Source: Nymphaea colorata
Taxonomy: Eukaryota; Streptophyta; Magnoliopsida; Nymphaeales; Nymphaeaceae
Reading direction: 5' to 3'
Assembly: GCF_008831285.2 (NCBI RefSeq)
Contig: NC_045144.1
Location: 14,187,858 to 14,251,857, forward strand
Length of the DNA stretch: 64,000 nucleotides
Shown here: positions 12,375 to 24,229 of the stretch, one piece after another
How the letters are laid out: each line of letters begins with the position of its first letter
Position numbering within the stretch: the first letter of the stretch is position 1
Notes under the pieces: model-generated
What the model was told of the DNA's origin: nothing
The model's database searches: none
Seen by the model: only the letters and a program-made list of their open reading frames with translations
Program-made: the position numbers and the translations under genes

Positions 12375-12695
12375 TTTGAGGCTGACATTTTTGAGGAATA
12401 TGTCATGTAAATTACTTTTAAAAAAGGAAGAGTTTGAATTTTAAGGCACACTTAGAAAGCCCAAAATTTTGGCATTTTTTAGTTTACGTTTGAGCTGGCT
12501 TTTTCCTGAGTACGTCATGAAAATTACTTTTAACAAGGAAGAGATTCAATTTTAAGGCAGACTTAAAAGGTCCAAATTTCGGCCTTTTTTATATACATTT
12601 GAACTGACTTTTTTTCCTCACGTCATGTAAATTACTTCTAAACAGGAAGAGTTTGAATTTTTAAGGCAGACTTCAAATTTTCGGCCTTTTTAAAA
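12375..12695. repeat. Three tandem copies of a ~105-bp unit
   Basis: Copies begin near 12375, 12489 and 12598. Each carries TTTGARCTGRCTTTTT, then GTCATGTAAATTACTTYTAA, AGGAAGAG, TTTTAAGGCAGACTT and TTCGGCCTTTTT in the same order. The copies are diverged and differ slightly in length. Confidence 0.75.
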
Positions 12696-12929
12696 TTTTA
12701 AGATGGGTGAAATTCTTTTAAAACTTCTCAGTTTTGCTAGGTGAGTTATACAAGCACCGATATGCACAAAAAAGCAAGATTTTAGGATTTGATAAAGTTT
12801 AAATTAAATTATTTGTGTCTATGATATTTCGAGGGTTAAAAAAAGCGTCTTTGTTTGTTTTTCTTTTTTTTCCTGTTCATGTCCTTATCACATATTCATG
12901 TTGTTATCTCAAAATGCTATGTGTATTAG

Positions 12930-13170
12930 ATAACAACAAATATATGAGATAATGCATGTTTGTTTTTTTTTTCTTGCTCATGTCATTATACAAATATATA
13001 AGATAATGCAAGGGGTATGATAATGAGAAGGGTATGAAATAATGTGTATGAGACACTATAAAGTATGAGATAATGACCAATGTATGAAATAACAAAAGGA
13101 ATATGATAATAATTTAGGTATAAGATAATAATAGATGTATGAGATAACATGTATAAGATAACAATATAAT
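12930..13170. repeat. Short degenerate minisatellite, TATGAGATAATR motif
   Basis: TATGAGATAAT-like words recur about every 18-25 bp, with variants TATGAAATAA and TATAAGATAA. Hydrophobic open frames on the minus strand are translations of this repeat and not genes. Confidence 0.7.
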
Positions 13171-14590
13171 TAAGAATGTTTTGCACATACAATGTTAGAG
13201 TAAAAATACATATTAATAATAGGATCCACCAATGACATACAGTTGTTGAATTGAACTCGTTCCCCTCTTTTTGGGGTATTTCTTTTTGGATTATTTGTAC
13301 TCGTGAATGAATGACATTTCAGTTATTAATTGCATTTAAGTAAGTGCAAATACGGTGTGGACAATTAAGTATGTATTTTTAGATTTGATATTTCAAGTAG
13401 TTTCTCTTGATACCCTTTATTATTGTGGCTCCGCCCTTGGATAATTTTGAATTAAAGTGAAAGGTAACGTAACAAATACGAGTAAAAACATTCCGAATAA
13501 TTTCAACCACCATCTAATTTTTCTTTTTTCTTAAAATCCAAAAGGAAAAAGTTAAAAGACGGAAGGCCAACGTCGCTTATCTTGAAAGATTAGAAATATT
13601 ATCCAAGCTCCAATGCAACTCGTCTAGCCATGTTTGAACCTCTTATCCAAAGAGCGAAGCATGGAAATTCTACATTCACGCTTATAAGAACGATTCAAGT
13701 TTCATGTCTATAGAAGGTGCCGTCTGAACGTCAAGTTAAAGACGTTTTATCTCGTATTGGCGAAGACAATATGTCTCACAAATCAAGCGGGAGAGTTTAT
13801 TTCCCTAAAAAAAACAAAAACTAAAAAAATCTACTCTTTTATCTCAATCTAGAAAGGATTGGGAGGTATTTGGAAGAGCAATTTATCTGAGATAAGTTAT
13901 CCAGCGAAACTTATCTTAAGTCAGTATCCCCGGATCGAGACTAATATGCCCACGGCTTCAGCTGAGCTGGCACCCACCAGACATTTGGTTGGTGAACAAA
14001 AGACTATTTTAAGCGTCACTTGAAACCTGCACTTGGCAATAAAAACGGATCAGATTCAAATGGATCACTGCTTCCGATCCAGTAGATTTTAGTTCGGATG
14101 TGGATCGATACAAGAAAACCCAAATTAACTTCAATATCTTGGATCACGCACATTTAGGAAGCACTATAATCATATAAACCTTAGTTTAATGTCCTAATTA
14201 AATGTGTGGAACCGATTTCTAATTTGGATTTGCTCATTTAGCCCATTTGCTCATTTAGCCCATCTACGAATTTTGTCCATTAATTCGAATAATTAAGCAA
14301 GATCTATGTGTGTTTTACCTCCTTCTCAGATTGATAATCAGAAGCAGTTTTGATGCCGGCTGGATTGAAATCGGCATTTGATACCTTATCGGATTGAGAT
14401 CCAAATCAATAACCAGGACAAACCTTTATTATCCACTTTATACCGAATGGAGTAAAACCATTAAACCTTAAGATGCAAATGTTGGTATCAATTTCAATGC
14501 ATTGGTAATGTGTTTGGGCCGGACTTGGATCTTCCATAAACGTAAAGGGAATCCGATCCGTGGAGGGGTAACCAGCAACAGATGAATTAG
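13170..14590. other. Spacer with a possible MITE at about 14.03-14.58 kb
   Basis: AAACGGATCAGATTC near 14043 and the inverse AATCCGATCCGT near 14551 could be the ends of a small element rich in GGATC words. There is a short 16-bp tandem (GCTCATTTAGCCCATT) near 14233-14262. No gene was seen. Confidence 0.35.
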
Positions 14591-14597
14591 ACTTTAT

Positions 14598-14915
14598 ATA
14601 TATATATATATATATCTATATATATATATATATATATAATGGTCCACAAGTTACAAACTACATTTTAAATTTCTTGAATAATTAGAATGGAATCAAGGTT
14701 GGTAGAAGACCAACAACCAAACACGTGCGCATGGGTATGTTTCTCTTTCCTCTCCGCTGTCTTCAGATCTTCCTGGAAGGAATTCCAAGAATGCATAAAA
14801 TAATGCAATGTACATTATTTGTGTGTGTATAATGGAACGTTTGCATCAATTTCTCTCTCCTCGCATCTCTAAAATAAAATATGGTCTTACATTAAAGATT
14901 AGACTCTTTCTCTCT

Positions 14916-14960
<45 letters not shown>

Positions 14961-15095
14961 CCTTATGTACCAAAGTAAATTTAATAGTAACTATATGGGT
15001 CATGGACTCTAAGGAAATTAGCTAGTGGAGAATAAATTGTAAATAATGAATCCAAATTAATTTTTTAAGAGTTTAATGTAGTAACACACACACAC

Positions 15096-15182
<87 letters not shown>
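14598..15182. repeat. Cluster of (TA)n microsatellites
   Basis: Three TA tracts lie at about 14598-14638, 14919-14958 and 15101-15182. The last is the longest and is preceded by (CA)n. Such tracts are assembly-error prone. Confidence 0.9.
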
Positions 15183-15186
<4 letters not shown>

Positions 15187-15869
15187 AGACCAGACTCAAT
15201 ATTTCATACTCTTAATAAATATTTTGACTTTTATATTTACAACTTAATGTCCTCCACCTTATTTCTTTGTAATCCATAGCATATGAAGGTTTGATAGTTA
15301 CGTGCGGATGTGCATATGATGTGAACCATTGATCCACTAAACAGCCCATTAGAGCTGTCCAATCATTTCATCTGGCAACCCAAATGCAGTTTAATTTTTT
15401 ATTTTTTCATCACCACAGTCGATACGGTCCCCTCCCACCCCTTACAGGGCAGCCAACCGCTCCCACAGTCACCACTGTCCTCTCACCAGTGACCACCGCC
15501 ATCAAGAGAGGAGGGTAAAGGGCATCGGGAGACAGCTGTACACTATCGCAAAGTTGGGAGACAGAAATTTTTGTGGTTGTGGGGCACGAATACATAGTGT
15601 TTTGGAAAACTTTCAAATTAAAATATATATTATTTTAAAAATAAAGCAAATAATCATAAATATAAATAAAGTTACAATTGGTCTCAATAATCAAATCATA
15701 TCAATATAGTTATAGGTAAAATTACAATTAGCCAATGACATAAAAAAAAGTCAATTAAATAACTATAGTTATAAATAAATTTACAATTAGTATAAAAAAG
15801 TAAATCAAATGACTATAGCTATAAACAAATGTACAATTGGCCTCAAAAAGCTATAATCATGAATAAAAT

Positions 15870-18165
15870 TACATGCATCATCATTTATTTTTCATATTCT
15901 GAAAATGATGCATGATTGCTTCATCACTGATACTATTAAATGTATTCCTCTCAATGTAAGTGATAAAACATCATTGATTCATTCATCTCCCATCTTATTA
16001 CAAAGCCTAGTTTTGATAATGTGTATAGCTGAAAATGCTCTTTCAACAATTGCAGTTGCAACTGATAAAGTTAGTACAAATTTAATCAACAAATACACGA
16101 GAGGGAATATTATGTGTTTTTCAGTTGTTACCATCATTTCAAAAAGCTTAGTCAAAGTTAAATTTGAAAACTCTTTAATGGTATTTATGTCTTCAACATG
16201 CACATCTAATTGACTTTCAAGTCCATAAAAGTCTGCTCTATTGAATACTTTAGGATAAAACTCGACAATATGAACAACTTATGTTTGTCAAAAGCAAAAA
16301 AGCTATTATTTGAACTTAAACATGCTATTGAAAAAAGAAGCTCTCTATTTGCCTTAGTAAAACTACTGTTCGAATCTTGAAGTTACATATCAATAACAAT
16401 ATAAAATACTTTAACACGATAATGATGCAAAAATGTAATAATTTCAAGTACATGTTTGGGTCATCCTTGAGGTGTATATATCTCCTCTAAATCAGGTACT
16501 GGTATATCAAATTTATTGTAAAATATAAAAATTCCACTAATATAAAAGTCCCAACCTTTATCTATCAAATCTTGAAGGCATGTTTTTGATAGAAAAACTA
16601 AATTCGTAGCATTTACAATATCACAATCTTTTCATTGGAGTGCTTGTAAAAGTGTATCAGTTATCCCCAAAACTTTATACATTAGATGCAAGTGAAATAC
16701 AAATTCAAAATTTTACAATATATGTATCAATTCAAGTGTCTCCCTTTTTTCTTTACAAACTTTTTGCAATAAAATCTAATGACTTAATCACAAAAGGATA
16801 CAAATTGACTAAATTGACTGAAGCATCACAATGAGAACTCCAACAAGTATCACCAAGTCATTTGAGACTCATCTCTTGATTTAATTATCATCTTGTTTGA
16901 AGTTCACTTAACTCAAGTGATTCATCAATTCTCATACATTCTACTTCCCGAATAAGTTCAAAACTTTTACAAAAAGTAGAGAAAAAATTTGACAATATGG
17001 ATAATATTCTAAAAAAGAAAACCTAGTTACTAGATGATGTTCATCAACAACAACTAGTGCAAATTGGAGTTGATTTACAAAAAAATGAATATAATATGCA
17101 AACTCATTCTCATTTAATATAAGAGTCTTCAATCCATTAAATTCTCCTTTTATATTGCTTGCTCTATCATAACCCTGTCCATACAAACTTGCTATGCTCA
17201 ATCCATAGTTACAAAAATTTTTTTCTATCGATGTTTTTAATGTCATGGCATTTGTCTCAAGAACATGTACAATAACAAGAAATTGCTCAACTAGTTGACC
17301 ATTTTCATTAACAAATAATAAAACAATAGCCATATATTCTTTAGTCGATATATCTCGAGAATCATCAAGCAATAGAGCAAAACAAATACCTCCAAGCTCC
17401 TTCATAATAGCATTTGTAGTCTCTTGCAATATCTTTCTGTATACGGAAAGATGTCATCTTGTTATTATCTAAAGCATTATTCAATACGACTTTATCAATT
17501 TGGCTACTGATATTGGCAAAAGATTTCAATATCTCAATAAAATTTCTTCTATTGAAAGAGGGTTCACTTTTATCTTGTCCTTGAAATGTGGTAATGTTTA
17601 CCTTAACAGTATTCTGATTACATTGATAAATACCCAAAGACGAGTTTGATATTCTTTTTTTTTGTTAGTCACTTTGCTTCTGAAGCATCATATTTATATG
17701 CTTTCTTTGTTACATTAGACTTATACACTTCATTCGTGCTATATTAGATAGTTTTTAGGGCCCCCAATATATAAATCAATTCTCTTTTCAATTGTTAAAC
17801 CTTCAGATACAAATGCCTCTTTAACGAATCTGTCAGTATGTTTTGGCCTGAAAATGTCGCAATATTGACAATATGCTCTAAGTTTGCTTGGATTTTACTC
17901 CAACCCATTCTTATACTCATCAAACCATGCTAGATTAAACATTCACTTTTGATGGATGAGCTGAAAATCACAATTACGAGTCTGACAACGGCCTCAACAT
18001 TTTCTGAACATTGGGATGATAAGTTGACATACAAGGACGAAGCGCAAGATCTGCAGGCAACTGTGCTTCGTTATATTCTATGTCATTTTGCTTCTCACTT
18101 GATTCTCATTCTTTGCTTGATTTGATTTCTTCTTGTTTTGAAGAATGTTTATCAGATATAGGCAT
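15870..18165 (-). pseudogene. hAT-superfamily transposase pseudogene (ZMYM1/TTF-type)
   Basis: Reading the minus strand from a candidate Met at 18163-18165, the N-terminal part contains LPADLALRP and STYHPN, like the TTF-type zinc-finger lead-in of ZMYM1-like plant transposases. It is followed by IQKDIA (17.4-17.6 kb). Then comes the DUF4371-like catalytic block FALLLDDSRDIS, YGQGYDRASN and GEFNGLKTLI (16941-17429). The C-terminal dimerisation block is ATAIVERAFSAIHIIKTRL (15979-16203). Intact members run about 700-800 residues in one frame. Here the blocks sit in different frames, with several stops (for example a TGA after KMGDE) and divergent stretches between. No terminal inverted repeats could be delimited. 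It is a dead copy, and the family assignment is secure from the two longest blocks. Confidence 0.85.
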
Positions 18166-18309
18166 TCTCACCACAAACTTATCCATGCATATTCATTAAA
18201 AAAATAATTAGTATATAAAGAACATTAATACTTTATAATTTTACTTCTTTAATTTTCTTATGACTGTATTATAAAAAACATAAATTTTTTAATAATTGCA
18301 TCATCGGTT

Positions 18310-19050
18310 AAAATATCACCATAAGTGAAGGCTTTTGGTTTGTCTACCGCCTGTCTTAATCAAATATCTTCTATTAAATCATGTAAAAATACATACACTA
18401 TTTGTAGGCTTTTGGCCTCTCTCAGTTATCTGATGTCCTAAACAAGTATCTTTTACTAAAGCATGTAAAAAAAGATAATCATATTTGCAGGCTTTTGGCA
18501 TGTCTTATTTATCTCATGTCTTAAACAAATATCTTTTACTAAAGCATGTAAAAAAACATACATCATATTTGCAGGATTTTGTCCTGTCTTAGTTATCGCA
18601 TGTCCTAGACAAATATTTTTTACTAAAACATGTAAAAAAGATACATCAAATTTGCCAGCTTTTGGCCTGTCCCTGTTATCTTCTATCCTAAATAAATATC
18701 TTCTACTAAAACAAGTAAAAAAACATACATGATATTTGTAGGCTTTTAGCCCATCTCGGTTACTTCCTGTCCTAAACAAATATCTTTTACTAAAGCATGT
18801 AAAAATAAATACACCACAATTGCAGGCTTTTGGCTTGTCTCAGTTATCTCCTGTCTTAAACAAACATCTTCTATTAAAACATGTAAAAAAATATACATCA
18901 TATTTGTAGTCTTTTGGCTTGTCTCAGTTATTTCTTATCCTAAACAAATATCTGCTATTAAAACATGTAAAAAACTATACATCATAATTACATGCTTTTG
19001 GCCTGTCTCAGTTATCTTTTATCGTAAACAAATTCTTTCTATTCAAAGAA
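18310..19050. repeat. ~83-bp minisatellite, about 9 copies
   Basis: The unit carries GGCTTTTGGCCTGTCTCAG, then TTATC, CCTAAACAAATATCTT, TACTAAARCATGTAAAAA and ACATCATATTTGCA. Copies start near 18329, 18411, 18491, 18575, 18659, 18742, 18826, 18911 and 18994. Because the period is close to 84 (28 codons), an open frame at 18456-18779 on the minus strand shows a 28-residue repeat. I treat this as a consequence of the period and not as a gene. Confidence 0.9.
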
Positions 19051-19273
19051 TTTTATAAATGTAAGAAAACTGATGCCTCAATATGCTTAATATCTTGAGG
19101 AATTTCTCATGAAAATCTTCAACTTTTCTCTCTTTTGTCAATCAATTGTTTTGTTCATTACAAAAACAAAACATATAAAAGTTGATAAACACTTCATAGA
19201 ATCCAAGACAAGTAAAAGGGATAAAGAATTCAAAATGCATTTCAATAAGGTTGAAGATTAGACATGATACAAA

Positions 19274-19635
19274 TGAAAATGTGACTGTAACAACCACTAA
19301 ATGAATATGCAACAGAAATAAGCACTAAGGCTAAGTTAAAAATATAATCTTTATTCAAAATGAACGGGGAATTACTGTACATCACACCTCATTTGTACAA
19401 TGAATAGTTTACATATTTATATAAGAGAAGAGAGGGAAGAATGGACTGAACTAGCCATTGGCCGAGTTCCAACGACTCATAAAGGAGCCGTTGGGACTAG
19501 CCAATAGCTAGAACAAAAAAAAGGAATCAAAATAAAGAAGAAAATAAACTTAAAACAAAGAAATAAAATAAAAAAGAAAATAAAACTTAAAAGCTAACTA
19601 AGTCAATAAAACCTAAGGTATCATATTTCTTAACA
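19274..19635 (-). repeat. 3' LTR of the copia element
   Basis: On the minus strand it starts TGTTAAGAAATATGATACC directly after the purine tract and ends ATTTTCA. It aligns along its length with the LTR at 23891-24226. The TG and CA ends are kept. Confidence 0.85.
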
Positions 19636-19728
19636 CCCCCCTTAAACTTACTATGCTATCACTCAAAGTTTATTTAAAAGAAAGTTGAATCTGTGAGAAC
19701 ATAGAGGCTTCATGAAAAAATCAGCCAG

Positions 19729-19944
19729 CTAGAATTCTAAGGAAACATATGGAAGCTTGATAGTTTTCTTCAAAAATTCTTCATGAACATAGTGACAATC
19801 CATTTTTATATGCTTGGTTTGTTTATAGAATGTTTTATTCTTGACAATGTAGATAGAACTCTTGTTGCTACAACACAAATCAATGGGTTCTTCTATTCTT
19901 GTTTCCATATCAAGAAGCATTTGATGAAGCCAGACAATTTCCAT
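19729..19944 (-). pseudogene. Copia RNase H fragment
   Basis: It reads EIVWLHQMLLDM, a C-x2-N-K-S-S-like region (CCSNKSSIYIVKN), and TKHIKMDCHYVHEEF. This matches the C-terminal RNase H of copia pol, where TKHI.ID.HF.RE is hallmark. It is part of the pol gene in the element at 19274-24226, broken off from the RT by stops. Confidence 0.85.
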
Positions 19945-20343
19945 AGTTGTGGAGGGTATGACTTGATATTCAACTTTAGTAGAAGAAAGAGAGACTTTCT
20001 GTTGCTTTTTTCACTTCCACGAGAAGAGTGATTTCCCAAAAAAATGCAAAACCCAGTAATTGAGTGTCTATTATTTAGATCTCATTCTCAATCAGCATCA
20101 GTATAAGCAATCATGTTTAGAGAGGAAGAAGAAGCCATAAATACTCCCTTATTTATCATCCTTTGATGTATCTAATGATACGAAGAACAACTCCTATATG
20201 AATGATTGATGGAGCATGCTGAAATTGACTTATTGTATGAACCACATGAGCAATATCAGGACGAGTGATACTAAGATATATTAAAGATCCCACAAGCTGT
20301 CAGTAGGGAGTAGGATTGACAAGAGAAACTTCATCATCAATCT

Positions 20344-20660
20344 TCATTTTGCTTTTAGGGCTTCAGGAGTTCTTAGGATCTTATCATCTGTTATACCTGA
20401 CTTAACAATAATCTCTACAGCAAACTTAGTTTGTAATAAAAAATAGCCTCTAGTAAAGTATGCAACCTCAATGCCCAAGATGTGTGTTAGAAAACCTATA
20501 CCTTCCATTTCAAAAGTTTTTTGCAGTAGGTTCTTACATTCTTTAATACCTTCTTTGTCACTACCTGTAATGATCATGTCGTCAACATATATTAGGAGAA
20601 TTATGACACTTGCAATAGTATTATTAACAAACAAAATAGTTTCAGTCAAACATAAATGAA
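20344..20660 (-). pseudogene. Copia reverse transcriptase fragment
   Basis: Contains IYVDDMIITGS, the copia catalytic box with two aspartates, then LLQKTFEMEGIG and FLTHILGIEVA (normally a YFLGIEV-type motif), FLLQTKFA and ILRTPEA. The copia RVT_2 domain normally spans about 240 residues. Here only about 100 are continuous, with decayed upstream parts at 20.66-20.95 kb in other frames. Confidence 0.88.
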
Positions 20661-21538
20661 ATCCTTAATTAGAGATAATAGAGTAAAAACGATCAATCAA
20701 AGCTTTAAGAATTTGTTTGAGGCCATATAGAGCCTTTTTAAGTTTAAGAACTTTTTCTTGTGGAAGTAACAAACCTAGAGCATTTGATAGCAGTCATTAT
20801 AGCTTTAGGAGCGAATGTTTTATTGTAACCAATTCAATATTCTTGAGTATAACCTTTAACAATAAGTCAGACTTTATATTTTTCTAGAAATCCATCACTT
20901 TTCATTTTCACTTTGTAAACCCATGCAACCCATAGTCTTTTTTCCTATAGGTAAATCTTGCATTTCTCATGTTTGAGAAAACACTCAATTATTCTAACAT
21001 AGCATTCTTCCACTCAATATATAATATTACTATCATTAATATCACACATTTCATCATCACATTGGGAGAGATACTTAATAAAAAAGAATAATAATTGTTG
21101 TTTTGTGATTCTCTACAATTTTCAAATCAATTTTTTTTTCATTGAACTTCACATTCCTTGAAACTATGATTTTGTCTTTGACTGGGTCATAACATTTGTA
21201 GCATTTTTGTCTTTGACTGGGTCATAACATTTGTAGCATTTTTATGTCTCAGAATAATCAATGAAGGTACATTCAATCCTTTGAACTTAGTTTGTCAGTC
21301 TTGTCATCTAAAACAAAACATTTGCATTCAAAAATTCGAAGTCTATTGAGATGGGGTTCAGATTTGAACAATTTTTCAAAAAGAGTTGTATTATATAAAA
21401 CTTTTGAAGGCATTCCATTTATGAAATAAACAGGAGCAAGGGCTATTTCAACTCAAAAGTTTTTAGGCATATTTTTTGCAATAAGAAGAGCTTTTATTGT
21501 TTCTACTATATGTCTATGTTTTCTTTAGAAAATTCATT

Positions 21539-22101
21539 TTATTGAGGTATTCTTTGACACGATTTTTCATGAGCTATTTCATAGTTTTTCAAGTATCTTT
21601 TGAATTCATTTGAAATATATTCACCTTCGAAATCAGTCCTTAGGATTTTTAGCTTAGCATCAAACTGTGTTTTTACCAAGTTGTAAAAAATTTTGAGCAC
21701 CTCAAAAACTTCATATTTGAAACTTAAAAAATATATCCAACAATATCTAGTGAAATCATCAACAAATATCACATAATAAAATAGCCCTCCTTTTGACATG
21801 ATAAAAGAGGGCCACCACACATCGGATGAACAAACTCAAACGGTGTAGAAGAAAAGAAGTTTCTTTGTCTAAAAGGTAAATATTTTATCTTTCCATGTAT
21901 GCAATCATTACATTTAAAGTTCTCAATATAAATATCCTTTGTAGGAGTCATCATGTATAATTCTCTAATGTTTAAATGACCTAACCTTTGATGCCAAATA
22001 CTGATGTTCACATTTTTATCATAGCAACAAAATTTTTCTTTAGGGATACATAAATTGTTCATGCAGTAAAGGTCTCGCTTTCTAAAACCTTCCCTAATCA
22101 A
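21539..22101 (-). pseudogene. Copia GAG-pre-integrase and integrase core fragments
   Basis: The first piece (21769-22101) reads IWHQRLGHLNIRELYMM and CNDCIHGKIKYLPF, the zinc-binding pre-integrase region. The second (21539-21820) reads FIVDDFTRYCWIYFL-like residues (seen as FVDDFTRYCWIYFL) and ILRTDFEGEYISNEF, the first two acidic residues of the DDE core. They overlap in different frames, so at least one frameshift separates them. Confidence 0.87.
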
Positions 22102-22689
22102 TCTTCCGGTTTGGTGATCCTACACCAAACATATATTTCATAAGAAAACTATATCAAAACCAAGATACGAAATTTGAGATACAGAAAGTAACTTAAGATT
22201 AAGTCTAAGGACATAAGTAACTTTTGGTATAAAGAATTTTTGTTTTTCTCCAAATTCTTTTTCAAAATTTCCAATTTCTTTAACACTCAAAGATATTCCA
22301 TCAGTGGTAACTAAATTTGACTCTTTTTATGCTTGTTCAAACTTGGTCAAAGATGATATATTATGTGTCATATAAAATGATGCACCGAAATCTAAAAGCT
22401 GAGGAATTATACTGAGAGTGTTGAAGGTGGATGTTGTTGTTAGTAGTGCTTTGAAATTTGACTCATTTATTATGGGTTGAAGAGCCGTTATGATTTGGTT
22501 CAATGTTGTAGAAATTGACGCAAGATCACATCATTTGTTTTGAACATTTACAACCTTTATTTGATTAAATTGTATAGGGTTGTGTTGCCCACCTTGAGAA
22601 TATGAAGCTCCTTCTTTGAAAAAATTCTCTCCACAATTTTGTGATTGTCCTTCGTTGTTATTTCCCTTCAACTTTGGATAATTATGTCT

Positions 22690-23183
22690 TATGTGACCTG
22701 GTTCATGACAAAAGTGACAAACAACCTTACATTTCCCTTTATTTTGATTTTTAAATGAGAGGGTCTAAAAGATCTAATGTTGTTTTCGGGTCTAGAAGCA
22801 ACTAAAACATTTTCTTCTTCTTGTTTTGAAATGAGGACACTATCAATTTCTTTGGATAAATTCATTCTAGTTTCTTCTCCACTTAGTTTAGTAAGAAGTT
22901 TATAAATAAGTAGAGGAGAAGCTAAGGATAAAAGAACTCAGCTTATTTGTTCAAATTCAGGTCTTATCCCTTGAAGAAATTGAAAATATCTAAATTCATC
23001 AACTTCATCTCTCCTAATATCGTGGGACTTACAATTCATTGCTAGTTGAGGAGTAAGTTGAACTAATTCAATCCAAACACTATCATAAAATAATCTCTTA
23101 CATTTTTTTCTCCTTGCTTGATATTTTGAGCTTTTTAGATCAATAGATAGTTCTTGGCCATATATATATTTTTTAGTAAACAT
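22690..23183 (-). pseudogene. Copia gag and zinc-knuckle remnant
   Basis: The gag helix region (22938-23183) carries LTPQLAMNCKSHDIRRDEVD and FLQGIRPEFEQI. Near 22.70 kb the zinc knuckle reads CHFCHEPGHIRHNY, a CCHC motif whose last Cys has become Tyr. This would not bind zinc normally. Confidence 0.8.
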
Positions 23184-23890
23184 TCCTTTGAGGTATTCTT
23201 ATACCTCACTTGCCTTCTCATAGTACATAAAGTTTTAAGCAATTCTAGGTTCGATACTTTCATAAATCCATTATTTAATCCTTGAGTTCTTAGCTTTTCA
23301 ATCATCTAGTTTCTTGTAATATTCATTCAAAGCATTTTGTCTTTCTTCCTATCTGATTCTTTCACAATCCCATTTTCTACTTTAGTTAACTTGAGAGAAG
23401 GAGAAATGAATGTACCTCTTATGAAACCCCATAAGTATTTTCCTTTGATGTGCATCTCCAAACATTTAGCCCATGGCATATAGTTAGTTCCATCAAGCTT
23501 GTATGAAGCTTGATAGCTTTTTCCCTTGATCGAGATTTTGGAGTTCTCTATGAAATCTGCTCTAGTGGACTAAGTGATACTTTTGGATGTTTTACTAAAC
23601 AGTTGGTGGATGATAATCTTTTTGGAGTGCAGCAGTGAACCAAGATTAAAACAACAAAATATTGAGGTATTGTTTTATGATAAATACCCTTCTTCAGAAG
23701 TATAACAGAAAGAAAGGAGGGTCAATTAGCTTTAGAGAGTCTTTGAGATAATTCCACAATCAGGTGGTGACACTTGCGAAATGATATCAACGAACAGGTA
23801 GACTTTTGATGATTTAGTCTTCAACGATAAAACAGTAACTAACTTCAGAATTCCAATAAAAAAAACTAGCCCAACTTGGGTTTAATACCA

Positions 23891-24226
23891 TGAAAATATG
23901 ATTGTAACAATCACTAAACGAACTTGTACCAGAAATAAGCACTAAGACCAAGTAAAAAAATACAATCTTTATTCAAATAAACAGAGAATTGTTGTACATA
24001 ACAGCTTATTTGTACAAAGAACAATTTATATATTTATACAAGAGAAAAGAGGGAAGAATGGACTGAACTAGCTGTTGGGCTAGTTCCAACAGCTCATAAA
24101 AGAGTAGTTGAGACTAGCCAACTGTTAGAACAAAAAGAGAAAAAAAATAAAAATAAAAAAAAATAAAAAAAAAAACATAAAACCTAACTAATGTAAAACC
24201 TAACTAAGATATCCTATTTCTTATCA
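23891..24226 (-). repeat. 5' LTR of the copia element
   Basis: On the minus strand it starts TGATAAGAAATAGGATATC and ends ATTTTCA, immediately before the decayed primer-binding site. It shares AGAGGGAAGAATGGACTGAA with the 3' LTR. Confidence 0.85.
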
Positions 24227-24229
24227 ATT

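Larger units (their letters stand above)
19274..24226 (-). mobile_element. Decayed Ty1-copia LTR retrotransposon
   Basis: The two LTRs flank minus-strand gag-pol remnants in the copia order: gag, zinc knuckle, GAG-pre-integrase, integrase, reverse transcriptase, RNase H. Downstream of the 5' LTR the sequence reads TGGTATTAAACCC, a decayed version of the usual initiator-Met tRNA primer site TGGTATCAGAGCC. Upstream of the 3' LTR is the purine tract AAGTTTAAGGGGGG. The LTRs differ at many positions and by length (336 and 362 bp), so the insertion is old. No matching 5-bp target duplication was found (ACAAA on the left, ATTTC on the right). Confidence 0.88.

Noticed and set aside
12930-13170. CRISPR-like regular repeats
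   Set aside because: The motif is short, degenerate and irregularly spaced without unique equal-length spacers, in a plant nuclear sequence.
18456-18779. Protein with 28-residue repeats
   Set aside because: The repeat follows from the ~84-bp minisatellite period. The frame is lost in neighbouring units and has no start context.
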